Shown: positions 17,415 through 25,811 of the stretch, piece after piece | Layout of the letters: each line of letters begins with the position of its first letter | Numbering within the stretch: the first letter of the stretch is position 1 | Source: Salmonella bongori NCTC 12419 | GTDB taxonomy: Bacteria; Pseudomonadota; Gammaproteobacteria; Enterobacterales; Enterobacteriaceae | Reading direction: 5' to 3' | DNA: 64,000 nt | Assembly: GCF_000252995.1 (NCBI RefSeq) | Contig: NC_015761.1 | Span: 2,170,001 to 2,234,000 of the forward strand | The notes under the pieces: model-generated | The model's database searches: none | What the model saw: only the letters and a program-made list of their open reading frames with translations | Told to the model about the DNA's origin: nothing | Translations under genes and position numbers: made by a program

Positions 17415-18737
17415 ATGAGTATAAAAACATTTATTTTCAGCCAGCCCGATAAGCCGATTGTTAAAGAAAAAGAAGAGATAGACCAGACCTATAAAAAATT
17501 TCGCATTGAAATTATAGCCTCTGTGTTTATCTCATATGCTGTCTTTTATCTCACTCGCAAAAACTTCTCCGCCGCGATGCCGACGATGCTGACAGAAACG
17601 TCGCTGACCGCAGAAGATTTCGCCATTATGTCGTCGATGTTTTACATTCTCTATGGCGCTATGAAGTTTGTCGGTGGAATGCTGGTCGATAAAATTAACC
17701 CGAAAGCCATGACCGGCCCGGTGCTGATTGGCGTGGGTATCGTCAATATTCTGTTCGGCTTTTCAGATAGCGTCGCGGCATTCTATGTGCTCTATAGCCT
17801 TAACGCGATACTACAGGGCACCAGTTTTCCGCCGATGGCGAAAATTATGGCTTCGTGGTTTTCAAAAAACGAACGGGGACGCTGGTGGGCTATCGTTGAG
17901 GCGGCGCACAATATCGGCGGTAGCCTCGCGCCGCTACTGACCAGTTTTGCAATCGCTTTTAGCGGTAGCTGGAAAATGGGTTTTTATGTTCCTGGCGCTA
18001 TTTCGTTGCTGATGGGAATCGTGGCGCTATTTACCATTAAAGATCATCCCGGCACGTTAGGTTTACCCAACGTAGGACAGTGGCGTAACGACACGACCGA
18101 GCTTGCTCAGGTAAAGGCCAGCCCAGTGAATCTGAGCTTTTGGCAGATTTTTATAAAATATATTCTGACCAACCCACTGGTATGGATCATCATTATCGGT
18201 GATATGTCAGTTTATATTGCACGCACGATCCTTAACGACTGGCCGCAGATTTATTATTCACAGGTTCACGGCTGGAGCCTGATAAAAGCGGATTCGATTA
18301 TTTCCTGGTTTGAGGCGGGTGGACTGGCGGGGGGGTTATTGGCAGGCTACTTATCTGACTTTATGTTTAAAAGTAACCGCTGGATGACCGGATTAATCTT
18401 TGCGTTAGCACTGTGCGTATGTATCGTGCTGGTGCCGCTGGTACAGGATACCTCTTATACCCTTACCGCTATTCTGTTCGCGATTATGGGCTTCGCCTTA
18501 TACGGGCCGCATATGCTTTTTGCCGTAGGATGTCTGGATGTGACCCACAAAGATGCGGCGGGATCGGTAACCGGCTTTCGGGGATTGTTTAGCTATGTCG
18601 GCGCGGCAATGGCGGGTGTGCCGGTGATTATGGTGAAAAATAGCTGGGCGTGGTCGGGCGTTTATATCTATGCGTTAATCGCCATTCTGCTAACGACTCT
18701 GTCGCTGGCGTTGCTCTCCAGGCTGCATCGGTTATAA
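17415..18737 (+). CDS. MFS organophosphate:phosphate antiporter family transporter (UhpC/GlpT/PgtP-like)
   Basis: 440 residues with 12 predicted membrane spans, closest in feel to UhpC/UhpT/GlpT proteins: a conserved N-terminal 'SYAVFYLTRKNFSAAMP' with the Arg-Lys region of the family, and 'GPHMLFAVGCLDVTHKDAAG' in the C-terminal half. Family members exchange phosphate for sugar phosphates, glycerol-3-phosphate or phosphoglycerates. No UhpA/B-like sensor or regulator is encoded here, which argues for transport rather than UhpC-type sensing. Position after a SerB-like phosphatase suggests import of a phosphorylated substrate such as phosphoserine (inference). Confidence 0.85.
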   Translation: MSIKTFIFSQPDKPIVKEKEEIDQTYKKFRIEIIASVFISYAVFYLTRKNFSAAMPTMLTETSLTAEDFAIMSSMFYILYGAMKFVGGMLVDKINPKAMTGPVLIGVGIVNILFGFSDSVAAFYVLYSLNAILQGTSFPPMAKIMASWFSKNERGRWWAIVEAAHNIGGSLAPLLTSFAIAFSGSWKMGFYVPGAISLLMGIVALFTIKDHPGTLGLPNVGQWRNDTTELAQVKASPVNLSFWQIFIKYILTNPLVWIIIIGDMSVYIARTILNDWPQIYYSQVHGWSLIKADSIISWFEAGGLAGGLLAGYLSDFMFKSNRWMTGLIFALALCVCIVLVPLVQDTSYTLTAILFAIMGFALYGPHMLFAVGCLDVTHKDAAGSVTGFRGLFSYVGAAMAGVPVIMVKNSWAWSGVYIYALIAILLTTLSLALLSRLHRL

Positions 18738-18780
18738 CATTCTGGCGACAGCGGCAAAACGCGGCTGTCGCCAGTCTCTG

Positions 18781-20772
18781 TCAGAACCGGTAATCCACCG
18801 CCATAAAGTAACGACGTCCGTCTTCGGTATAACCGTAGTCGTCGCGTTTGAGATCTTTATCGCCCACGTTCAGAACGCCCGCACGCAGTTTAATGTTTTT
18901 TGTCGCCTGCCATGCTGCGCCGGTATCCCAGACCACATACCCGCCCGGCGTTTTCGCCGTTGCGCTATCGGCCCGCTTACGCCCGGTATAATTCCCTGAT
19001 ACGTAGAATGACCAGTCTTCGAGCTGCGCCGGTTTCCAGTCCAGCGTACCGTTCGCGGTGTGGAACGGCAGATCGGAAAGCGGCTTGTTCCCGCCATTAC
19101 TGACGTCGCGTCCGTCGTTATAGGTGTAATTCAACGACAGTTTCCACGCCTCGTTAAACGGAACTTTCAACTCGGTTTCCACGCCCTGAATACGCGCTTT
19201 ATTCACATTGTAATAACGGAAGACCGGAACGCGCTGTCCCCGGCTGTTGGTTTCGAAACCGACAAAGTTGGAATAGCCGGGCGCGGCGTTAACGTCAGGG
19301 GTACGGCTAATACTGATGCGATCATCCACATCGTTACGGAACGTAGTAACGCTCGCTTCCACCCCCTCCAGCATACCCTCTTCGCCGCGGTAGTAGAGAC
19401 CAAGTTCCCAGCTTTCACTGGTCTCGGGTTTCAGATCAGGGCTACCGATAATACGGCATCCGCCACGGCAGGAGTTGGTCGCCCAGTCCGGACTTAATTG
19501 CAATAGCGACGGCGCTTTAAAGGCCGTGGCCCACCCACCTTTCACCGTCAGGGTATCCGTTGCGTTATAGACCAGATAAGCACGCGGGCTCCAATGGTCG
19601 CCATAGGTTTCATGGTCATCCATACGAATGCCAGTGGTCAACGCCAGCGGTTCAAAAATACGCCACTCATCCTCGAGAAACAGCGCATACTGGCTGGCGG
19701 ACGTTTTCGTACTGGAACCACCGGTCAGGTTCACCGCATCGTTTAGTTTATCGTGACGCCATTCACCGCCGAAGGTAACAAACTGGTTGAGCGCCGCTAA
19801 TGGCAGAACGTATTTGCCGTCAATAGAGTTACTTTCTGAGGTGATGGGGCTACTGTTGCCAGGATTTTTATTATCAACTTTTTCACCGTAGAACTTCAGT
19901 TCGCTATTGCCGAGATCCCAACGTCCGTTATGGCTCACCGAGTAGTTTTGCCGTTCCAGACGGTTTTTATCCAGCGAATCGGAGTCTCTGTCCTGGCGGT
20001 CAAAACCGTAGCCAGCGGTAACGTCATGATTTTCGTTTGGTGTCCAGGCAAACTCCACATTTCCATCCCGGCTGCTAAATCCTTCAATGCGCGGCGTTTC
20101 GCCGGTAGCGGTGGTAGAGGAACTCTGCTGATCGTCTTTCTCACGTTTCTCCAGACTGCCGTAAGCTTTCACCCCCAGCACGCCGTCAATCAGCGGTCCG
20201 CTGGTGAAAAACTGCCCGTTATAGGTGTCACCACGATCCCGGTGCTCCTGAATCGTGGAATCAACAGTGACGCTGCCATGCCACTTCTGGCCAATTTTTT
20301 TGGTGATAATATTGACTACGCCGCCCAGCGCATCGGAACCATACAACGATGACATAGGCCCGCGCACCACCTCAATGCGTTCGATGGCGTCAACCGGTAT
20401 CCAGTTCAGATCAAAATCGTTATGGCGGAAGACGGCGTTACGGGAGTTGACGCGTTTACCATCAACCAGGATGAGCGTATAGCTACTGTCCAGGCCGCGA
20501 ATACTCACGCCTTTACGATTATCCCCTTCGTTAGTGAGCTGTACGCCCGGCACCTCTTTCAGAACATCTTTCAGATTCTGTACGGGCCTGCGCTGTAAAT
20601 CTTGCTGGGTAATGACGCTAATACTGGCCGGTGCGTCTTTCAGATTTTGTTCGATGGCGGACGCGGTAACCACCATGGTTTCGCCGTCCTCCGTTGCCGC
20701 GCCAACTGGCCAGGCAAACGTTGCTGCGGACACACAAAGCCCTACCCGAACGAAAGGGTTCAACCTAAACAT
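18781..20772 (-). CDS. cirA: TonB-dependent catecholate siderophore receptor CirA
   Basis: Outer-membrane 22-strand barrel receptor for linear and degraded catecholate siderophores, and for colicin I in E. coli. 663 residues as in E. coli. The signal peptide ends about residue 25, followed by TonB box ETMVVTA (31-37), plug domain ('GVSIRGLDSSYTLILVDG') and barrel ending in aromatic 'DYRF'. A Fur box lies upstream at 20954-20970, so iron represses it. Monocistronic; its end meets the serine-cluster transporter after 43 bases. Confidence 0.97.
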   Translation of the reverse strand: MFRLNPFVRVGLCVSAATFAWPVGAATEDGETMVVTASAIEQNLKDAPASISVITQQDLQRRPVQNLKDVLKEVPGVQLTNEGDNRKGVSIRGLDSSYTLILVDGKRVNSRNAVFRHNDFDLNWIPVDAIERIEVVRGPMSSLYGSDALGGVVNIITKKIGQKWHGSVTVDSTIQEHRDRGDTYNGQFFTSGPLIDGVLGVKAYGSLEKREKDDQQSSSTTATGETPRIEGFSSRDGNVEFAWTPNENHDVTAGYGFDRQDRDSDSLDKNRLERQNYSVSHNGRWDLGNSELKFYGEKVDNKNPGNSSPITSESNSIDGKYVLPLAALNQFVTFGGEWRHDKLNDAVNLTGGSSTKTSASQYALFLEDEWRIFEPLALTTGIRMDDHETYGDHWSPRAYLVYNATDTLTVKGGWATAFKAPSLLQLSPDWATNSCRGGCRIIGSPDLKPETSESWELGLYYRGEEGMLEGVEASVTTFRNDVDDRISISRTPDVNAAPGYSNFVGFETNSRGQRVPVFRYYNVNKARIQGVETELKVPFNEAWKLSLNYTYNDGRDVSNGGNKPLSDLPFHTANGTLDWKPAQLEDWSFYVSGNYTGRKRADSATAKTPGGYVVWDTGAAWQATKNIKLRAGVLNVGDKDLKRDDYGYTEDGRRYFMAVDYRF

Positions 20773-20953
20773 TCCATTTCTCCATGAGGTAAATACGACA
20801 AAAATCGGTTATCGCTCACAACGCATGTACGTTTCGCCTGCGATAGTGGTTATCACGGCAAACTCTTTTTATGCAGGCGAGTCGGGCTGACTAGCGGCTG
20901 CCACGCCCAAATCTTCATCCTTTTCTGATTTCGAGCGTAACGATAAAGCAAAC

Positions 20954-20970
20954 GATAATAATTATCAATT
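20954..20970 (-). promoter_or_regulatory. Fur box upstream of cirA
   Basis: GATAATAATTATCAATT matches most of the 19-base Fur consensus GATAATGATAATCATTATC, located about 180 bases upstream of the cirA start in the 348-base cirA-lysP gap. Surrounding sequence is AT-rich with additional overlapping GATAA-like hexamers. Confidence 0.75.
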
Positions 20971-21010
20971 TAATTGTTAATAGTTATGTCACTCGAATGT
21001 AATTGTGGAG

Positions 21011-21042
21011 AAAAACAAAAAACCCTCTCGAATGAGAGGGTT
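21011..21042 (-). terminator. Rho-independent terminator of lysP
   Basis: On the minus strand AACCCTCTC-attc-GAGAGGGTT is followed by TTTTGTTTTT. The stem is nine base pairs with a four-base loop, about 80 bases past the lysP stop. Confidence 0.9.
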
Positions 21043-21070
21043 AAAAGAAGGGGTCGTTCAGGCGGCCAGT

Positions 21071-21100
21071 GCCGGATGGCGGCACAGCTCCTTATCCGGC
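21071..21100. repeat. REP element downstream of lysP
   Basis: GCCGGATGGCGGCACAGC...CTTATCCGGC palindrome of REP type between the lysP stop and its terminator. Confidence 0.8.
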
Positions 21101-21120
21101 CTCCAGGCCGATTACCGCCG

Positions 21121-22590
21121 TTACTTTTTGATGCGCTCCGGGAAATGCATCTCGCTATAACGCACAAAATGCGTGCCTTTTATCAGCTTGTAACCAAACC
21201 AGATAATCAGGAACAGCGGAATACCGATATAGGTCGCCGCAACACCGCCCCAGTCAATGGTATCTTTCAGGAACGCTTCATAGTTCTGTCCTAACGTGAT
21301 AATCAGGCACAGCACAAAGGCGAAGATCGGCCCCAACGGGAAAAACCCGGAACGATACGGCAAATCATTCACATCATAACCCTGCAACATGTAGCCGCGG
21401 CGGAAACGATAATGGCTGATGGCAATCCCCAACCAGGCGATGAAACCGGTCATGCCGGAGGTGTTCAACAGCCACAGATAAACGGTCTGGTTGCCGAACA
21501 TCGACGTCAGAAAGCAAAGACCAGCAATCACGGTGGTGGCATAAAGCGCGTTGCGTGGTACGCCGCCACGAGACAATTTAGCAAAAATACGCGGCGCTTT
21601 ACCGTCACAAGCCAGGGTATACAGCATACGGGTGGAGGCATACATTCCGGAGTTTCCTGCAGACAGTACCGCCGTCAGGATAACCGCATTCATTACCGCC
21701 GCCGCAGACAGCAAGCCCGCATGCTGGAAAACTAAGGTAAACGGACTAACGCTAATGTCTTTGACATCGTTGCGCAGCAGGTTCGGATCGGTATAAGGGA
21801 TGATCAAACTGATAATCAAAATCGCAAAGACATAAAACAGCAGGATACGCCAGAATACCTGACGCACCGCGCGCGGAATATTCTTCTCCGGATTTTCGGA
21901 CTCTCCGGCAGCAATACCAATCAGCTCGGTTCCCTGGAAAGAGAAGCCCACGATCATCGCGACGCCAATCATTGCCGCAAAACCGCCAGCGAAAGGCGCA
22001 TCGCCCGTCGTCCAGTTGCTCCAGCCCACCGGCTCCACGCCTTTAAAAATACCGATAATCATTGCTACGCCAACAATGATGAAGATGATAACGGTCGCCA
22101 CTTTAATTAACGAGAACCAGTATTCCGCCTCGCCAAAACCACGCACAGAAATGTAGTTCAATAAGAAAATGACACAGAGGAATAGCGCACTCCAGATCCA
22201 CCCCGGTGTGTCCGGAAACCACCAGCCCATGACCAGTTGCGCGGCAACCAGGTCTACAGCAATGGTTACCGCCCAGTTGTACCAGTAGTTCCAGCCCAGA
22301 GCAAAACCAAAACCTTCTTCCACGTAGTTCTGGCCATACGTCGCAAACGAGCCGGATACAGGCATATACGCCGCCAGCTCGCCAAGACTGGTCATCAGGA
22401 AGTAGACCATCAAACCAATCAGAATATAAGAAAACAGCGCGCCGCCCGGCCCCGCCTGAGAAATTGTCGCACCAGATGCAACGAAAAGACCTGTCCCGAT
22501 AGAGCCACCAATGGCAATCATCGTCAGGTGACGCGCCTTTAATTCGCGACGTAGCGCGGGCGCTTCTGTGGTTTTAGTTTTGGAACCCAT
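21121..22590 (-). CDS. lysP: Lysine-specific permease LysP
   Basis: Proton-coupled L-lysine importer of the amino acid-polyamine-organocation family and a co-sensor that restrains CadC in E. coli. 489 residues as in E. coli, 12 spans. The N-terminal 'GGSIGTGLFVASGATISQAG' is the APC glycine-rich hallmark in TM1. ATG 22590 follows a short leader. Expression is known to be under ArgP in E. coli; no site is asserted here. Followed by a REP and a clear terminator. Confidence 0.97.
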   Translation of the reverse strand: MGSKTKTTEAPALRRELKARHLTMIAIGGSIGTGLFVASGATISQAGPGGALFSYILIGLMVYFLMTSLGELAAYMPVSGSFATYGQNYVEEGFGFALGWNYWYNWAVTIAVDLVAAQLVMGWWFPDTPGWIWSALFLCVIFLLNYISVRGFGEAEYWFSLIKVATVIIFIIVGVAMIIGIFKGVEPVGWSNWTTGDAPFAGGFAAMIGVAMIVGFSFQGTELIGIAAGESENPEKNIPRAVRQVFWRILLFYVFAILIISLIIPYTDPNLLRNDVKDISVSPFTLVFQHAGLLSAAAVMNAVILTAVLSAGNSGMYASTRMLYTLACDGKAPRIFAKLSRGGVPRNALYATTVIAGLCFLTSMFGNQTVYLWLLNTSGMTGFIAWLGIAISHYRFRRGYMLQGYDVNDLPYRSGFFPLGPIFAFVLCLIITLGQNYEAFLKDTIDWGGVAATYIGIPLFLIIWFGYKLIKGTHFVRYSEMHFPERIKK

Positions 22591-22778
22591 GTGAAAATGC
22601 TATCCATCCAAAAAATGAGGCGCGATTGTAACAGACGAAATGCTATCCTTCCGGCACAAATGCGCGGTTATAAGAGACCTTCATGACCGGCCATGGATTA
22701 TAAGTAAAGCAGAGAATAACGTATACGCATGCGGATACTAAAATGCTGATACCGCCCGGGCTGCCCTCCTCTTCATCC

Positions 22779-23642
22779 TTATTCACAGTAACTCAAAAAA
22801 CGTTGCAACGCGTTAGAAAGATGTTTCTGCCGGTGATGAACACGCCACAACGTGCGTACCAGGCGCGGTAACGGCACGGCGACTTCACTCAGGGTTCCCG
22901 CCTGGAGTTGTTCGGCAATCACCCGACGTGACAAACAGCTTATTCCCAGCCCATGACGCACAGCATGTTTAATCGCTTCTGAGTTCCCCAGCTCCATCGC
23001 CATATGAAAACGCGGCAAATGCGACAACAGCAAATAATCCACAATTTCCCGCGTACCGGAACCGCGCTCGCGTAAAATCCATGGGGACGCCGCCAGCTGT
23101 TCCAGCGTAACCGGTCCTTGTGTGAGCGGCGAGGATGGCGCGGCAAAAACGACCAACTCATCTTCCAGCCACGGCTCGGAGATAATCTCTGTACTGTGAC
23201 ATGGCCCTTCAATCAGCCCGATATCGACCCGAAAATCCAATACGGCGTTAATGACGTCCTGGCTATTCCCTACGCTTAACTCCAGCGGCAATGCCGGGTA
23301 ATGCTGACGATAGCGCGCAATCATCGCGGGCAAAATATAATTGCCGATAGTGCTACTGGCATAAATCCGTATCGCGCCATTATCTTCACGAAACAACTGC
23401 TCAATTTCTACCGCCTGCTCCAGCAATGCCAGTGCGCGCGGATACAACAGGCGACCATGTTCATTGACGACCAGCCGTTTTCCCACCCGGTCAAATAACT
23501 GCACGCCAAGCTGACCTTCCAGATCGGTGAGCGCAGCGCTAACAGCAGACTGCGATAATGACAGCATAACCGACGCCTGGGTTGTAGAGCCGCTTTTCAG
23601 TACTTCAGCAAATACTTCAAGTTGTCGTAGCGTAATATGCAT
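22779..23642 (-). CDS. yeiE: LysR-type regulator YeiE
   Basis: A 287-residue LysR-type regulator: winged HTH at residues 1-60 ('SLSQSAVSAALTDLEGQLG') and a periplasmic-binding-like effector domain. E. coli YeiE has about 293 residues; the C-terminus is slightly shorter. It is divergent from yeiH with a 120-base gap, the arrangement of a LysR regulator and its target. YeiE has been linked to sulfite response and motility in enterics, from memory. Confidence 0.94.
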   Translation of the reverse strand: MHITLRQLEVFAEVLKSGSTTQASVMLSLSQSAVSAALTDLEGQLGVQLFDRVGKRLVVNEHGRLLYPRALALLEQAVEIEQLFREDNGAIRIYASSTIGNYILPAMIARYRQHYPALPLELSVGNSQDVINAVLDFRVDIGLIEGPCHSTEIISEPWLEDELVVFAAPSSPLTQGPVTLEQLAASPWILRERGSGTREIVDYLLLSHLPRFHMAMELGNSEAIKHAVRHGLGISCLSRRVIAEQLQAGTLSEVAVPLPRLVRTLWRVHHRQKHLSNALQRFLSYCE

Positions 23643-23762
23643 AGTCGTATCCTACCGGTAGCGTGTCGCTTACCACTTATAAAGATTAATTATAAATATA
23701 TAATCAATTTTATTTTTAAACCAGATCGCCGTAACCTTATTGCCCATATACAGGAGAAGGTT

Positions 23763-24812
23763 ATGACAGAAATCACCTTGCAGAATCGTCGTCGTACAGT
23801 GTGGCATTTTATACCCGGGCTCGCTCTGAGCGCCGTTATTACAGGAGTCGCCCTGTGGGGCGGCGCAATCCCTGCCGTAGCAGGTGCGGGATTTAGCGCC
23901 CTGACCCTGGCTATCCTGCTGGGTATGGTTATCGGCAATACCGTTTATCCTCATATATGGAAACAATGCGACGGCGGCGTGCTGTTTGCAAAACAACATT
24001 TGCTACGTTTAGGGATTATCCTTTACGGTTTTCGCCTGACCTTTTCACAAATTGCCGATGTGGGCATTAGCGGTATTGTGATTGATGTATTAACGCTTTC
24101 CAGCACATTCATGCTGGCCTGCTTCCTGGGCCAAAAAGTCTTTGGCCTGGACAGACACACCAGTTGGCTGATTGGCGCGGGCAGCAGTATCTGCGGCGCG
24201 GCAGCGGTGCTGGCGACAGAACCGGTCGTCAAAGCGGAAGCCAGTAAAGTTACTGTCGCCGTGGCGACCGTTGTTATCTTCGGTACCATTGCCATTTTCC
24301 TTTACCCGGCGATATACCCGCTTCTGGCGCACTGGTTTAGCCCGGAAACCTACGGCATCTATATTGGTTCAACCGTGCATGAAGTGGCACAAGTGGTCGC
24401 GGCAGGTCACGCCATTAGCCCGGATGCGGAAAATGCGGCAGTGATCGCTAAAATGCTGCGCGTCATGATGTTGGCACCGTTCCTGATTATTCTGGCGGCC
24501 CGCGTTAAACAGCTTTCCCCGGCGACCGGCGCGGAAAAAAGCAAAATTACTATTCCATGGTTTGCTATTTTCTTCATCGTGGTTGCGATTTTCAACTCTT
24601 TCCACCTGCTGCCGAAAAGCGTAGTGGATATGCTGGTCACGCTGGACACGGTACTGCTGGCAATGGCAATGGCGGCGCTGGGGCTGACCACTCACGTTAG
24701 CGCATTGAAAAAAGCGGGGGCGAAACCGCTGCTAATGGCGCTGGCATTATTCGCCTGGCTGATTATTGGCGGCGGAGCCATTAACGTACTGATCCATCGT
24801 CTCATCGCATAA
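23763..24812 (+). CDS. yeiH: YeiH, UPF0324 inner membrane protein (putative sulfate/sulfite-type exporter)
   Basis: A 349-residue polytopic protein of the UPF0324 (PSE) family, same length as E. coli YeiH. ATG 23763 is used because it follows AGGAGAAGG and matches the family start; an upstream in-frame ATG at 23637 adds 42 unlike residues. Family hallmarks are 'WLIGAGSSICGAAAVLATEP' and 'STVHEVAQVVAAGHAI'. Divergent from yeiE, its likely regulator. Transport substrate is not settled. Confidence 0.93.
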   Translation: MTEITLQNRRRTVWHFIPGLALSAVITGVALWGGAIPAVAGAGFSALTLAILLGMVIGNTVYPHIWKQCDGGVLFAKQHLLRLGIILYGFRLTFSQIADVGISGIVIDVLTLSSTFMLACFLGQKVFGLDRHTSWLIGAGSSICGAAAVLATEPVVKAEASKVTVAVATVVIFGTIAIFLYPAIYPLLAHWFSPETYGIYIGSTVHEVAQVVAAGHAISPDAENAAVIAKMLRVMMLAPFLIILAARVKQLSPATGAEKSKITIPWFAIFFIVVAIFNSFHLLPKSVVDMLVTLDTVLLAMAMAALGLTTHVSALKKAGAKPLLMALALFAWLIIGGGAINVLIHRLIA

Positions 24813-24825
24813 ACCATTACGTTTC

Positions 24826-24890
24826 ACTCCTGTTAACCCGTTATCATAGCGTCAGCAATGAACCATATAGCGGGTTTAACAGGAGTTTTT
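24826..24890 (+). promoter_or_regulatory. Long hairpin between yeiH and nfo that includes the nfo ribosome binding site
   Basis: The left arm ACTCCTGTTAACCCG (24826-24840) pairs with CGGGTTTAACAGGAGT (24871-24886), giving about 15 base pairs with one bulged base. The right arm contains AGGAG, the nfo Shine-Dalgarno (24881-24885), and is followed by five T residues and the ATG at 24892. It could be the yeiH terminator, a translation-limiting structure in the nfo leader, or both. Confidence 0.6.
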
Positions 24891-24891
24891 T

Positions 24892-25749
24892 ATGAAATAT
24901 ATCGGAGCGCACGTCAGCGCTGCTGGCGGTCTGGCTAATGCCCCTGCCCGCGCGGCTGAAATTGGCGCCACCGCCTTTGCACTTTTCACCAAAAACCAGC
25001 GTCAGTGGCGTGCAGCCCCCCTTACCCCTCAAGTTATTGATGATTTTAAAGCCGCCTGTGAGCAGTATCATTTCTCCGCAGCGCAAATTCTTCCTCACGA
25101 TAGCTACTTGATTAATCTGGGCCATCCGGTCAGCGAAGCGCTGGAAAAATCACGCGATGCCTTCCTCGATGAAATGCAGCGCTGCGAACAGCTTGGTTTA
25201 ACCTTGCTTAATTTTCATCCGGGTAGCCATCTGACACAAATTGCGCAGGAGGAGTGCCTGGCGCGGATCGCTGAATCTATCAATATTGCCCTCTCGCAGA
25301 CCCGTGGCGTAACCGCTGTCATTGAAAACACAGCCGGTCAGGGTAGTAATCTGGGCTTCCAGTTTGAGCAATTAGCCGCCATTATCGACGGCGTAGAAGA
25401 TAAGTCCCGCGTCGGCGTCTGTATTGATACCTGCCATGCCTTCGCCGCTGGATACGATCTGCGTACGCCGGAGGCCTGTGAAAAAACGTTCGCCGAGTTT
25501 GGGCAAATTGTCGGTTTTCAGTATTTACGCGGAATGCACCTTAACGATGCCAAAAGCGCCTTCGGTAGTCGCGTTGACCGCCATCACAGCCTGGGTGAAG
25601 GTAATATCGGCCATGAAGCGTTTCGCTGGATTATGCAGAATGCGCGTTTTGACGGTATTCCGCTGATACTGGAGACCATCAATCCTGATATCTGGGCCGA
25701 AGAGATTGCGTGGTTAAAAGCGCAACAACTTGCCGAAGCGACAGCCTGA
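24892..25749 (+). CDS. nfo: Endonuclease IV (AP endonuclease)
   Basis: DNA repair enzyme that cleaves 5' of abasic sites and trims 3'-blocking groups; TIM barrel with three zinc ions. 285 residues as in E. coli. Metal-ligand segments are visible: 'LLNFHPGSH', 'IENTAGQGSNLGFQFEQL', 'CIDTCHAFAAGYD', 'HLNDAKSAFGSRVDRHHSLG' and 'ILETINP'. In E. coli it belongs to the SoxRS regulon. The ribosome site lies in the arm of a long hairpin. A bidirectional terminator separates it from fruA. Confidence 0.98.
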   Translation: MKYIGAHVSAAGGLANAPARAAEIGATAFALFTKNQRQWRAAPLTPQVIDDFKAACEQYHFSAAQILPHDSYLINLGHPVSEALEKSRDAFLDEMQRCEQLGLTLLNFHPGSHLTQIAQEECLARIAESINIALSQTRGVTAVIENTAGQGSNLGFQFEQLAAIIDGVEDKSRVGVCIDTCHAFAAGYDLRTPEACEKTFAEFGQIVGFQYLRGMHLNDAKSAFGSRVDRHHSLGEGNIGHEAFRWIMQNARFDGIPLILETINPDIWAEEIAWLKAQQLAEATA

Positions 25750-25769
25750 CACGGCCCCTTTCAGACAAG

Positions 25770-25800
25770 AAAAAAGGCAGAGCGTACTCTGCCTTTTTTA
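25770..25800. terminator. Bidirectional terminator between nfo and fruA
   Basis: AAAAAAGGCAGAGC-gta-CTCTGCCTTTTTTA: a stem with A-run before and T-run after, so it can end both nfo (plus) and fruBKA (minus). Confidence 0.92.
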
Positions 25801-25811
25801 GTGTGGTTGTA

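Noticed and set aside
17415..18737. UhpC sensor identity for the MFS protein
   Set aside because: No uhpA/uhpB-type genes nearby; placed beside a phosphatase gene, so a transporter role is more likely than sensing.
19930..20352. 140-codon plus-strand frame opposite cirA
   Set aside because: Antisense shadow of the cirA barrel and plug; no independent support.
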